Notes under the pieces: generated by a model | Database searches by the model: none | Seen by the model: only the letters and a program-made list of their open reading frames with translations | What the model was told of the DNA's origin: nothing | Assembly (NCBI RefSeq): GCF_900078675.2 | Contig: NZ_LT546237.1 | Coordinates: forward strand, 3,486,105-3,521,906 | Source: Mycobacterium interjectum | Lineage (GTDB): Bacteria > Actinomycetota > Actinomycetes > Mycobacteriales > Mycobacteriaceae | DNA: 35,802 nucleotides | Reading direction: 5' to 3' | Made by a program: the position numbers and the translations under genes | Shown here: positions 25,882-33,282 of the stretch, piece by piece | How positions within the stretch are numbered: position 1 is the first letter of the stretch | How the letters are laid out: each line of letters starts with the position of its first letter

Positions 25882-25971
25882 CTTCCGCACTTGCCGCATA
25901 ACACAGTTACCTACAGCAACTTTGCAAATAACGCGCCGGCTGGTACCGGGACGGCGCTACATTTCCTTACC

Positions 25972-26397
25972 ATGAATAAGAAGCACCTTGCTGCCCCCGC
26001 CACCACCGTGCTCCTGGCGATCAGCGTTGTCGCAGCAGCCGGGGCGCACGCAGCCCCATTTGAACCCGCACCCCATGGCCGGGCGAGTCAACAGCCCCTT
26101 AGCCCGGCGAGTCAACAGAGCGCCGTGCGCAAGGCACAGCAATACCTCGACATGGAGGGGTTCTCGCGTCTGGGGCTCATCAACCAACTAGTGGAAGCCG
26201 AGCATTTCTCAACCGACGACGCAACATACGCCGTCGACAGCCTTAACGTCGACTGGAATCAACAGGCGGCAAAGAAAGCAAAGCAATACCTCGACATGGA
26301 GGGGTTCTCCCATGACGCACTCATCAACCAACTAGTGGAAGCTGAAAAGTTCACCCCGTCGCAGGCGGCGTATGGGGTTAACGCTGTCGGTCTTTAG
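25972..26397 (+). CDS. Ltp-family superinfection-exclusion protein
   Basis: The 141-residue protein has a signal peptide (MNKKHLAAPATTVLLAISVVAAAGAHAAP), a short linker and two Ltp/PF07553 repeats: AVRKAQQYLDMEGFSRLGLI...HFSTDDATYAVD and AKKAKQYLDMEGFSHDALI...KFTPSQAAYGVN. Ltp proteins of Gram-positive temperate phages block DNA entry of related phages into lysogens. This one is secreted without an obvious lipobox Cys. ATG 25972 is chosen because the signal peptide starts there; the longer frame from 25891 would add 27 unlike residues. It lies between the integrase remnant and attR. Confidence 0.78.
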   Translation: MNKKHLAAPATTVLLAISVVAAAGAHAAPFEPAPHGRASQQPLSPASQQSAVRKAQQYLDMEGFSRLGLINQLVEAEHFSTDDATYAVDSLNVDWNQQAAKKAKQYLDMEGFSHDALINQLVEAEKFTPSQAAYGVNAVGL

Positions 26398-26428
26398 GCC
26401 GAAGCCCGCTAAGGCAAAGGTTGTTGCC

Positions 26429-27382
26429 CTATTCGGGTAGCCCCTCTGGCCGGTCGTCATCAGTTGTCGTAATCGCCCTCATCGGAACGGTACGGATAGT
26501 GCCATCTTCCGCCTCAATGCGAAGGTAAACACCGGTTCCTCTCGTCAGGGCCGCAAGGACTGTGCCCTGAAACTTGCCGTGCTCAGAGGTGTTCGCAGTC
26601 ACTTGACTTCCCACAAAGACAGCAGCGGCCTCGTCCGCAGCTCGTTGGGCTGCTGCCTGTTGTGGATCTTCGCGAAAAAGCCATCGGTTCTCAATGGCCA
26701 AATCCGGGGACGAAAATGTCACGCCCGCAAGAGGTCCGCTGCTCGGGGACGAAAACGTCACGCCCGCAAGTCGCGATGCGACTCCACTGATCTGGAATCG
26801 TTGCTCCAAAGCCTCGCGCTCGATCGCACGAACCCGGTCCAAAATCTCGGCTAAGACTTCCGACTCACCCCGCTTCGGCGGCTTCGTAGCGCCGCCTGCC
26901 TTATCCAGTGCGATGACCTCGCCGAGTTTCGTCTCGAAGTCTGGCCATTCCCGCTCGAAGGTTTGCTTCAGAATGCCTTCCGCCAACTTGTGCTCGCAGC
27001 GGTTGTTGATCTCCATGAGCATCTTAAGTACGGCCTCCTTGTCGGAAGCACGCGTTGCTTGGAAACTGTTGAGGGGACCGCTGATGTCGGATGGCGCCAG
27101 ATCTATCAGCAGCGGGCGAACTCTCGACGTCGCGGTTGCTTTCGCCAAGGCCCCGGCTTCAAAGTTCAGCCACGGCTCGTTTTGGTTGCGACTGGTGATG
27201 ATGACGATGCCGTCGCCGGTCTCCTCAAGTCTCGCCGCAATTTCCGCATCCCAACGAGCGCCACTCTCAATTGCGGAGGAAACGAACGGGATGAGAGCTT
27301 GAATGACTTTGACCAGCCACACCTCCATAAAGCGTGCCATCTCGTGGGCGGCGTCACCTGACCAACTGATGAAGATTTTCAC
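26429..27382 (-). CDS. TIR-domain protein, candidate NADase antiphage effector
   Basis: The 317-residue protein starts with a TIR domain (1-about 150). MKIFISWSGDAAHEMA is its first strand and BB-side helix. GDGIVIITSRNQNEPWLNFEAGALAK carries the W71 and putative catalytic E75 of NAD-cleaving TIRs. A helical linker (about 165-200) and a 13-residue duplicated segment (LAGVTFSSP twice, about 205-226) lead to a beta-rich C-terminal domain (about 235-310), possibly the sensor. The GTG at 27382 has a CACGAT 6 nt upstream, so it may be leaderless. It lies beside attR, opposite in strand to Ltp. NADase activity is inferred. Confidence 0.72.
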   Translation of the reverse strand: MKIFISWSGDAAHEMARFMEVWLVKVIQALIPFVSSAIESGARWDAEIAARLEETGDGIVIITSRNQNEPWLNFEAGALAKATATSRVRPLLIDLAPSDISGPLNSFQATRASDKEAVLKMLMEINNRCEHKLAEGILKQTFEREWPDFETKLGEVIALDKAGGATKPPKRGESEVLAEILDRVRAIEREALEQRFQISGVASRLAGVTFSSPSSGPLAGVTFSSPDLAIENRWLFREDPQQAAAQRAADEAAAVFVGSQVTANTSEHGKFQGTVLAALTRGTGVYLRIEAEDGTIRTVPMRAITTTDDDRPEGLPE

Positions 27383-27469
27383 GGCCCAATCGTGCCACCG
27401 ATCCGCCGCGCAATACCGGCATGTCGCGTAACTGTGTCGCGCCCAGGGTAGGTCGCGCCAGCGCCGGGG

Positions 27470-27553
27470 TCAGGCCGGGGAGAAGGCTACAAAACCGCCT
27501 GCGAACTGCGTAAATAGGTGGTCCGCTGGGAAGCTATCAATTTCGCGGACCAC
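27470..27553 (-). other. att-fused mini-ORF at attR (27 codons)
   Basis: From GTG 27553 the frame reads VVREIDSF through the att core, then continues with PADHLFTQFAGGFVAFSPA and a TGA in phage sequence. At attL the same first eight codons continue MDM and stop. The native-looking promoter box TAACTT (27575-27580) lies on this side. Integration therefore separates the putative promoter from its original 3' part. Confidence 0.35.
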
Positions 27554-27559
27554 CTCCTT
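27530..27559 (+). repeat. Right attachment site core (attR), 30-bp direct repeat
   Basis: This is identical over 30 bases to 16017-16046. GGTGGTCCGC (27517-27526) just inside the island forms an inverted repeat with GCGGACCACC in the core, a possible integrase-binding symmetry. Confidence 0.8.
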
Positions 27560-27616
27560 CCTTGTGTACGGCCGAAGTTACCCGCCATTGCGCGAGCCGA
27601 CAACCGAATTCAGCGC

Positions 27617-28501
27617 TCAGCGATCGCTGACGATGGCCGCGTCGACCAGTTCGGCGAATTCGGTGGCGATCGGGGATCGGAGCAGTCGGCGACCGTCGAG
27701 CGTGTGCACACGCGCCGCCAGGGTCATGCTTGATATCAACCAGATCCCTTGGGCCGCTTCTAGATCCGCGGCCCGCAGCGCGCGGTAGTCGCAGTCATAG
27801 CCCTTCGCCCGGGCGACCTCGAAGAGGGCCTGTTGCGTGGTGCCCCGCAGGATCGGGTACCAGGGCGGCGGCGTCAGCAGGCAGGGCGTGCCGTCCGCGC
27901 CGGCGCCGGTGGCGATCACCACCGTCGAGCGCGGGCCTTCCAGGATGTAGCCGTCGGAGCTGACGAAGATGACGTCGCCGGCGCCCTGGCGGTCGGCGTG
28001 CCGCAGGGCGGCCATGTTGACCGCATACGACAGCGTTTTGGCGCCGGCCAGCAGCCACGGCATGGCATCGGCGGCGTTGGCCGGCAGCCCTCGGTCGAGG
28101 GTGATCGCCGCAAGCCCGTCTCGACGGACTGCGGTCACCCGGTCCGGGACGGGGTTGACCATCACGTACGCGCTCGGCGCCGAACCGCTCTCGCGGCCGC
28201 GGCTGTAAATCAAGCGCATCGCGCCTTCGCCGGCGGTGCCCGCGGTCCACCGGCGCGTGGCCTCCGCGATGGCGTGCCGCCAACCGGGAAGGTCCGGCGC
28301 GGGCAGGTCCGTCAATTTCGCCGAATGGGTGAGCCGCTGCAGATGCGACTCCACCAGGCAGGCCCTGCCATCGCGGATGAGCAGCGTCTCGAAGATGCCG
28401 TCGCCGCGGACGGCGGCCAGGTCGTCGGCGTGCAGCAGAGGCGACCCCGGCGGATGGATCTCGCCGTCCAGCGTGACGATCACACCCATCCGGTCGGCCA
28501 T
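27617..28501 (-). CDS. pabC: Aminodeoxychorismate lyase / class IV aminotransferase (Rv0812-like)
   Basis: The 294-residue fold-type IV PLP enzyme has its Schiff-base lysine in LAGAKTLSYAVNM (K155), PLP-contacting glutamate in GYILEGPRSTVV and cofactor-phosphate loop near PILRGTTQQAL. The family contains 4-amino-4-deoxychorismate lyase (p-aminobenzoate for folate), branched-chain and D-amino-acid aminotransferases. Rv0812 is regarded as the mycobacterial lyase. The gene converges on nitrobindin across the island. It is divergent from ygfZ with only 43 bp between start codons, and a TAGGCT box lies 8 nt before the ATG. Confidence 0.85.
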   Translation of the reverse strand: MADRMGVIVTLDGEIHPPGSPLLHADDLAAVRGDGIFETLLIRDGRACLVESHLQRLTHSAKLTDLPAPDLPGWRHAIAEATRRWTAGTAGEGAMRLIYSRGRESGSAPSAYVMVNPVPDRVTAVRRDGLAAITLDRGLPANAADAMPWLLAGAKTLSYAVNMAALRHADRQGAGDVIFVSSDGYILEGPRSTVVIATGAGADGTPCLLTPPPWYPILRGTTQQALFEVARAKGYDCDYRALRAADLEAAQGIWLISSMTLAARVHTLDGRRLLRSPIATEFAELVDAAIVSDR

Positions 28502-28544
28502 AGACGGTAAGCCTAGCCGCGCGCCGGGTCCGTAGAGTTGTCGT

Positions 28545-29639
28545 GTGACTGCAGTTCCTGCACCCGATCCCGGGCCCGACGCCGGCGCGATCTGGCACTA
28601 CGGCGATCCGCTGGGCGAGCAGCGCGCGGCCGAGTCCGACGCGGTGGTGATCGACCGCTCACACCGCGCGGTGCTCACCCTGACCGGCAAGGACCGGCAG
28701 GCCTGGCTGCACAGCATCTCCACCCAACACGTGAGCGAACTCCCCGAGGGCGCCACCACGCAAAACCTCAGCCTCGACGGCCAGGGCCGCGTCGAGGACC
28801 ACTGGATCCAGACCGAGCTGGGCGGCACGACGTACCTCGACACCGAGCCCTGGCGGGGTGAGCCGCTGCTGGATTACCTGCGCAAGATGGTCTTCTGGTC
28901 CGAGGTCACCCCCGCTGCCGCGGACATGGCGGTGCTGTCGCTGCTGGGTCCGCGGTTGGCCGACCGCGCGGTGCTCGACGCGCTCGGGCTCGACGCCCTG
29001 CCCGCCGGGCTGACCGCGGTTTCGGTCCCCGGGGGCGGCTTTGCGCGGCGGATGCCCGCCGTGCCCGTGGGCCCGATCGAGCTGGACCTGGTGGCGCCGC
29101 GCGGCGAGGCGGCCGGCTGGCTGAACCGCCTGGCCCAGGCCGGTTTGCGGCCTGCCGGCGTGTGGGCCTACGAAGCCCACCGGGTGGCGGCGCTGCGCCC
29201 GCGCCTCGGCGTCGACACCGACGAGCGCACGATCCCCCACGAGGTGGGTTGGATCGGTGGTCCGGGTGCGGGGGCGGTGCATCTGGACAAGGGTTGCTAT
29301 CGCGGGCAGGAGACCGTCGCGCGGGTGCACAACCTGGGCAAGCCGCCGCGGATGCTGGTGTTGTTGCACCTCGACGGCTCGGTCGAGCGGCCCTCGACGG
29401 GTGATGCGGTGCTGGCCGGCGGTCGTGCCGTCGGGCGGCTCGGGACCGTCGTCGATCATGTGGACCTCGGGCCGGTGGCGCTGGCGTTGCTCAAGCGGGG
29501 GGTGCCGGCCGACACCGCCTTGACGACCGGTCCCGAGGCCGCGGTCGCCGCGGTCATCGATGCCGATTCGCTGCCCGCCGCGGAACACGTCGGCGCGGGC
29601 CGGCGAGCCGTTGAACGGTTGCGGGGCGGTGCGAGATAA
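28545..29639 (+). CDS. ygfZ: YgfZ/GcvT-like folate-binding protein (Rv0811c-like)
   Basis: The 364-residue protein has a GcvT-type fold: N-terminal DRSHRAVLTLTGKDRQAWLH, and the YgfZ signature KGCYRGQETVARVHNLGKPP around residue 250. YgfZ/IBA57 proteins use tetrahydrofolate in assembling or repairing iron-sulfur clusters. GTG 28545 sits 6 nt after TAGAGT (28533-28538), fitting leaderless transcription, and no SD is present. Divergent from the folate-precursor enzyme pabC, with which it shares a compact promoter region. Confidence 0.9.
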   Translation: MTAVPAPDPGPDAGAIWHYGDPLGEQRAAESDAVVIDRSHRAVLTLTGKDRQAWLHSISTQHVSELPEGATTQNLSLDGQGRVEDHWIQTELGGTTYLDTEPWRGEPLLDYLRKMVFWSEVTPAAADMAVLSLLGPRLADRAVLDALGLDALPAGLTAVSVPGGGFARRMPAVPVGPIELDLVAPRGEAAGWLNRLAQAGLRPAGVWAYEAHRVAALRPRLGVDTDERTIPHEVGWIGGPGAGAVHLDKGCYRGQETVARVHNLGKPPRMLVLLHLDGSVERPSTGDAVLAGGRAVGRLGTVVDHVDLGPVALALLKRGVPADTALTTGPEAAVAAVIDADSLPAAEHVGAGRRAVERLRGGAR

Positions 29640-29714
29640 TGCTCGATGAGGTCCGCCACGGCGGGCAGGGGTCGCCGACACCCGGCCGTAAGGCACGGTA
29701 AACTGTCGGCAGGA

Positions 29715-29769
29715 CAATAACGACACCAAGAGATCGGAGCCGCCTACTCGTTAGGCCGCTCCGTTATTG
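29715..29769 (+). promoter_or_regulatory. Structured 5' leader of the DUF3073 gene
   Basis: An inner 12-position stem (29735-29746 with 29752-29763, one C-C mismatch, loop CTCGT) is extended by an outer stem CAATAA (29715-29720) with TTATTG (29764-29769), leaving a 14-nt one-sided bulge. A TAAACT -10 box is at 29699-29704, so the structure would start about 10 nt into the RNA. Downstream GGGGG-TT-CCCCC (29775-29786) can pair the purine-rich ribosome site just before the ATG. Confidence 0.5.
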
Positions 29770-29786
29770 CGCGAGGGGGTTCCCCC

Positions 29787-29981
29787 ATGGGCCGCGGCCG
29801 GGCGAAGGCAAAGCAGACCAAGGTTGCTCGAGAACTCAAATACAGTTCCCCGCAAACCGACTTCCAGCGGCTTCAGCGCGAGCTGTCGGGAACGGACGCC
29901 GACGAATCCAACGAACTGGACGACTCGGACGGACTACCCCCGGGCAATTCTTGGGACGACCACGACGAGTGGCGCCGCTAG
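29787..29981 (+). CDS. DUF3073 small protein (Rv0810c-like)
   Basis: The 64-residue actinobacterial protein has a very basic N-terminus (MGRGRAKAKQTKVARELKY) followed by an acidic, disordered C-terminus ending WDDHDEWRR. This is the DUF3073 pattern: a conserved GRGRAKAKQTKVARELKY block and a W-x3-DEW end. The basic block suggests nucleic-acid or ribosome binding, but no function is established. GAGGGGG (29773-29779) serves as ribosome binding site and overlaps a hairpin. The gene converges on purM. Confidence 0.88.
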   Translation: MGRGRAKAKQTKVARELKYSSPQTDFQRLQRELSGTDADESNELDDSDGLPPGNSWDDHDEWRR

Positions 29982-29991
29982 AACCCGAAAC

Positions 29992-30024
29992 CACTGTGCC
30001 GATGCGCTGAGCATCGGCACAGTG
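29992..30024. terminator. Perfect 14-bp bidirectional terminator hairpin
   Basis: CACTGTGCCGATGC (29992-30005) pairs perfectly with GCATCGGCACAGTG (30011-30024) around GCTGA. It lies between the convergent DUF3073 and purM genes and would stop both transcripts. No U-tract is present. Confidence 0.75.
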
Positions 30025-30058
30025 CTCGTTCCGGCTCAGTCCAGGGCGGCTTCGGCGG

Positions 30059-31153
30059 TCAGAACCTCGGGTGTTGCCCGACCAGCGTGGCCCGCGGGCC
30101 GTCTTTACCGCCTTTGCCGACGGTGCCCAACACCCAGCTATCCAGATGCCGCGCGGTCAGGATGGCAAGGGCGCGGTCGGTGTCTTCCGGCGCGACGACG
30201 GCGATCATGCCGACGCCCATGTTGAACGTCTTCTCCATCTCCGGCCGCGTCACCCGGCCGCGCTGGGCGATCATCGCGAACACCGGCGCCGGCGTCCAGG
30301 TGCCGCGGTCGACCTCGGCGACCAGCCCGGGCGGGATGACGCGCTGCAGGTTGCCGGCCAGCCCACCGCCGGTGACGTGGCAGAACGTGCGGACATGGGT
30401 CTCGGCGGCGAGCGCCAGGCAGTCTTTGGCGTAGATACGGGTGGGTTCCAGCAGTTCCTCGCCCAGCGTGCGGCCGAACTCCTCGACGTAACCGGCCAGG
30501 TTCATCCGGTCGATCTCGAGCAGGACCGTGCGGGCCAGCGAATACCCGTTGGAATGCAGGCCGGACGAGCCCATCGCGATGATGACGTCGCCGGGCTTGA
30601 CCCTGTCGGGGCCCAGCACGTCGTCGGCCTCCACGACGCCGACTCCGGTCGCCGAGATGTCGTAGTGGTCCGGCTCCATCAGACCGGGGTGCTCGGCGGT
30701 TTCGCCGCCCAGCAGCGCGCAGCCGGCGCGCACGCAGCCCTCGGCGATGCCGCCGACGATCGCGCTCAGCCGTTCCGGCACCGTGCGTCCGACCGCGATG
30801 TAGTCCTGCAGGAACAGCGGTTCGGCGCCGCACACGACGAGATCGTCGACCACCATCGCGACCAGGTCGAGGCCGACCGTGTCGTGCTTGTCCATCGCCT
30901 GGGCGACCGCCAGCTTCGTACCGACCCCATCCGTCGAGGCCGCCAGCACCGGCTCGCGGTAGTCGCCACGCAAAGCGAACAACCCCGCGAACCCGCCCAG
31001 CCCCCCGCGCACCTCGGGTCTGGTCGCCTTCGTGGCAAGCGGTTTGAACAAAGCCACGGCGCGGTCACCGGCTTCAATGTCCACCCCGGCCGACGCGTAG
31101 GTGATGCCCTGGCTGCCCGGGTTTTGTCCGGGGCTTTTTCCGGGATCCGTCAT
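30059..31153 (-). CDS. purM: Phosphoribosylformylglycinamidine cyclo-ligase PurM
   Basis: The 364-residue AIR synthetase performs the ATP-dependent ring closure of FGAM to aminoimidazole ribonucleotide. Family segments are TYASAGVDIEAGDRAV, ASTDGVGTKLAVAQAM, LLGGETAEHPGLM, GSSGLHSNGYSLAR and HVTGGGLAGNLQRVIP, with MGVGMIAVV near the C-terminus. It starts at ATG 31153, 71 nt after the purF stop, so it is probably co-transcribed with purF. Confidence 0.96.
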   Translation of the reverse strand: MTDPGKSPGQNPGSQGITYASAGVDIEAGDRAVALFKPLATKATRPEVRGGLGGFAGLFALRGDYREPVLAASTDGVGTKLAVAQAMDKHDTVGLDLVAMVVDDLVVCGAEPLFLQDYIAVGRTVPERLSAIVGGIAEGCVRAGCALLGGETAEHPGLMEPDHYDISATGVGVVEADDVLGPDRVKPGDVIIAMGSSGLHSNGYSLARTVLLEIDRMNLAGYVEEFGRTLGEELLEPTRIYAKDCLALAAETHVRTFCHVTGGGLAGNLQRVIPPGLVAEVDRGTWTPAPVFAMIAQRGRVTRPEMEKTFNMGVGMIAVVAPEDTDRALAILTARHLDSWVLGTVGKGGKDGPRATLVGQHPRF

Positions 31154-31224
31154 CGCGATAAAGGCTACCGGGCTGCGCTCGGCGCCGGTATCACGCGTCT
31201 GTGAAGCAACGAGAACCCATAGGG

Positions 31225-32751
31225 TCAGCGCACGACGGGAACTTCATCGGGCGTCAGGTCATCGAACGCGGCGCCGCGCGCGGCGTTGGTGAGCATGTGC
31301 TCGATGACGTTCTTGCCCAGCGCGGTTTCCCCGGGCAGTTCGATCGGGTACTTGCCGTCGAAGCAGGCGGTGCACAGCCGCGACGCGGGCTGCTCGGAGG
31401 CCGCGACCAGACCCCGCAGCGAAATGTGGCCCAGCGTGTCGGCCCCGATGGCGTGGCGGACCGCCTCGAGCGACTCGTCTTGGTCTTGCACGGCGTTGGC
31501 GATCAACTCGGCCGGCGACGGGAAGTCGATGCCGTAGAAGCACGGCCACTTCACCGGCGGTGAGGCGATGCGCACGTGCACTTCGAGGGCGCCGGCCTCG
31601 CGCAGCATGCGCAACAGGGCCCGCTGGGTGTTCCCCCGCACGATCGAATCGTCGACGACGATCAGCCGCTTGCCTCGGATCACCTCTTTGAGCGGGTTGA
31701 GCTTGAGCCGGATGCCGAGCTGGCGGATGGTCTGCGACGGCTGGATGAAGGTGCGGCCGACGTAGGCGTTCTTCATCAGGCCCTGGCCGTACGGGATGCC
31801 GGATTCCTGGGCGTATCCGACGGCGGCCGGGGTTCCCGACTCCGGCACGCCGATCACCAGGTCGGCTTCGACGGGGCTTTCGCGCGCCAGCCGGCGACCG
31901 ATCTCGACCCGGGTGGCGTGCACCGACCGGCCCGCGATCGTGCTGTCCGGTCGTGCCAGGTAGACGTATTCGAAGACGCAGCCCTTGGGCTCGGGGTTGG
32001 CGAACCGCGTCGAGCGCACGCCGTCGGCGTCGATGGCCAGCAGCTCACCCGGTTCGATGTCGCGCACGAAAGAGGCGCCGACGATGTCGAGCGCGGCGGT
32101 TTCGGACGCCACCACCCAGCCGCGGTCCAGCCGTCCGAGGCAAAGCGGCCGCACCCCAAACGGATCGCGGCACGCATACAGCGTGTTCTCGTCCATGAAC
32201 GTCAGGCAGAAGGCACCGCGCACGGTCGGCAGCAGCTCCAGCGCCGCCTGTTCCAGGGTGGAATCGGCCGCGCCGTGGGCCAGCAGCGCGCCCAGGATGT
32301 CGGAGTCGGTCGTCGCCGGGGCCGGGCATCGGGTGCCGATCAAGCCCGCGTCGCGGGCGCGTGTGGCGAGTTCGGCGGTATTGACCAGATTCCCGTTGTG
32401 CCCCAACGCAACCCCGGTGCCGGCGGCGGTGTTGCGGAACACCGGCTGGGCGTTTTCCCATGTCGTGTCGCCCGTGGTGGAGTAGCGGCAGTGCCCGATC
32501 GCGACGTGGCCCTGCATCGCGGCCAGCGTTTGCTCGTCGAACACCTGGCTGACCAGGCCGAGGTCTTTGAAGACCAACACCTGGGATCCGTCGGCGACGG
32601 CGATCCCCGCCGCTTCCTGCCCACGATGCTGCAGCGCGTAGAGGCCGTAGTAGGTGAGTTTGGCGACTTCCTCGCCCGGGGCCCATACCCCGAATACGCC
32701 ACACTCTTCACGTGGGGAGTTCAGGTCCTGCTCGGACTCCTGGACGGTCAC
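31225..32751 (-). CDS. purF: Amidophosphoribosyltransferase PurF
   Basis: The 508-residue first enzyme of purine synthesis makes phosphoribosylamine from PRPP and glutamine. The Ntn glutaminase nucleophile is Cys17 (REECGVFGVW), exposed after removal of a propeptide. The PRPP-binding loop is RLIVVDDSIVRGNT. Late cysteines in RLCTACFDGKYP fit the FeS-type enzymes. GTG 32751 follows AGGGAG. The M. tuberculosis protein is somewhat longer at the N-terminus, but no better upstream start is evident. Operon with purM. Confidence 0.95.
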   Translation of the reverse strand: MTVQESEQDLNSPREECGVFGVWAPGEEVAKLTYYGLYALQHRGQEAAGIAVADGSQVLVFKDLGLVSQVFDEQTLAAMQGHVAIGHCRYSTTGDTTWENAQPVFRNTAAGTGVALGHNGNLVNTAELATRARDAGLIGTRCPAPATTDSDILGALLAHGAADSTLEQAALELLPTVRGAFCLTFMDENTLYACRDPFGVRPLCLGRLDRGWVVASETAALDIVGASFVRDIEPGELLAIDADGVRSTRFANPEPKGCVFEYVYLARPDSTIAGRSVHATRVEIGRRLARESPVEADLVIGVPESGTPAAVGYAQESGIPYGQGLMKNAYVGRTFIQPSQTIRQLGIRLKLNPLKEVIRGKRLIVVDDSIVRGNTQRALLRMLREAGALEVHVRIASPPVKWPCFYGIDFPSPAELIANAVQDQDESLEAVRHAIGADTLGHISLRGLVAASEQPASRLCTACFDGKYPIELPGETALGKNVIEHMLTNAARGAAFDDLTPDEVPVVR

Positions 32752-32882
32752 GGTTCGGCGGCTCCCTGGCGAACGATTGGTGACGTACCGGAGTCTACGG
32801 GCTGGACGGCCGTGGCGCCGAATCCGATCGGCGTGTTGGGCGCCGAAATCCGCTTCCGCAACCCTAAACCGGCAGTTCAGAC

Positions 32883-33278
32883 TTATGTTTCGCCCACGTC
32901 GAACAACGGCAGCCAGTGGCCGATCTCACCCGCCCGGGAGCCCGACAACGTCGCCGCCCCGGTACCGGTGGCCTCCTCGAGCCGCACCAGGCCGGTGGCC
33001 AGCAGCAGCCAGGTGCGCGGGTCGGCCTCCACGACGTTGGGCGGTGTGCCGCGGGTGTGGCGGGGTCCGGCGATGCACTGCACGGCGGCGAAAGGCGGGA
33101 TCCGAACCTCGACGCTGGCGCCGGGCGCGACCGCGGCCAGCGTGCGTGCCGTGAGCCGGACCGCGGTGGCCAGGGCGTCCCGATCGGGCACCGGGCGAGC
33201 GTCGTCGCGCAGCCAGTCCAGAACGGCGAGCACCGCCTGGCGGGTCTTTGCCGGATCGGCTCGTTGACGGGCGGCCAT
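32883..33278 (-). CDS. Sterol-carrier-like / SCP2-type small protein (Rv0807-like)
   Basis: The 131-residue protein is of the actinobacterial 'sterol carrier family protein' type. An N-terminal helical part (KTRQAVLAVLDWLRDD) and a conserved SCP-like fold follow, with VRIPPFAAVQCIAGPRHTRG, PPNVVEADPRTWLLLATGLV and a GEIGHWLPLFDV end. The WLLLATG segment is the family hallmark. It is consistently found upstream of purF and its ligand is unknown. It starts 4 nt after the CPBP protease gene, in the same purL-purF operon direction. Confidence 0.8.
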   Translation of the reverse strand: MAARQRADPAKTRQAVLAVLDWLRDDARPVPDRDALATAVRLTARTLAAVAPGASVEVRIPPFAAVQCIAGPRHTRGTPPNVVEADPRTWLLLATGLVRLEEATGTGAATLSGSRAGEIGHWLPLFDVGET

Positions 33279-33282
33279 GGCC

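Larger units (their letters stand above)
16017..27559. mobile_element. Degenerate integrated prophage island
   Basis: The 11.5-kb segment lies between perfect 30-bp repeats and breaks the convergent Rv0813c-Rv0812 gene pair. It holds a tyrosine-integrase C-terminus, a truncated major capsid protein, an Ltp-type exclusion protein, an orphan tRNA and several small genes, with three nested mobile elements. There is no portal, terminase, tail, lysis or replication gene, so it cannot be a functional phage. Several cargo genes look intact and may be kept for host benefit. Confidence 0.75.

Noticed and set aside
31576..33267. 563-codon plus-strand open frame
   Set aside because: It is antisense to purF and the SCP-like gene and has no recognisable domain or start signal.
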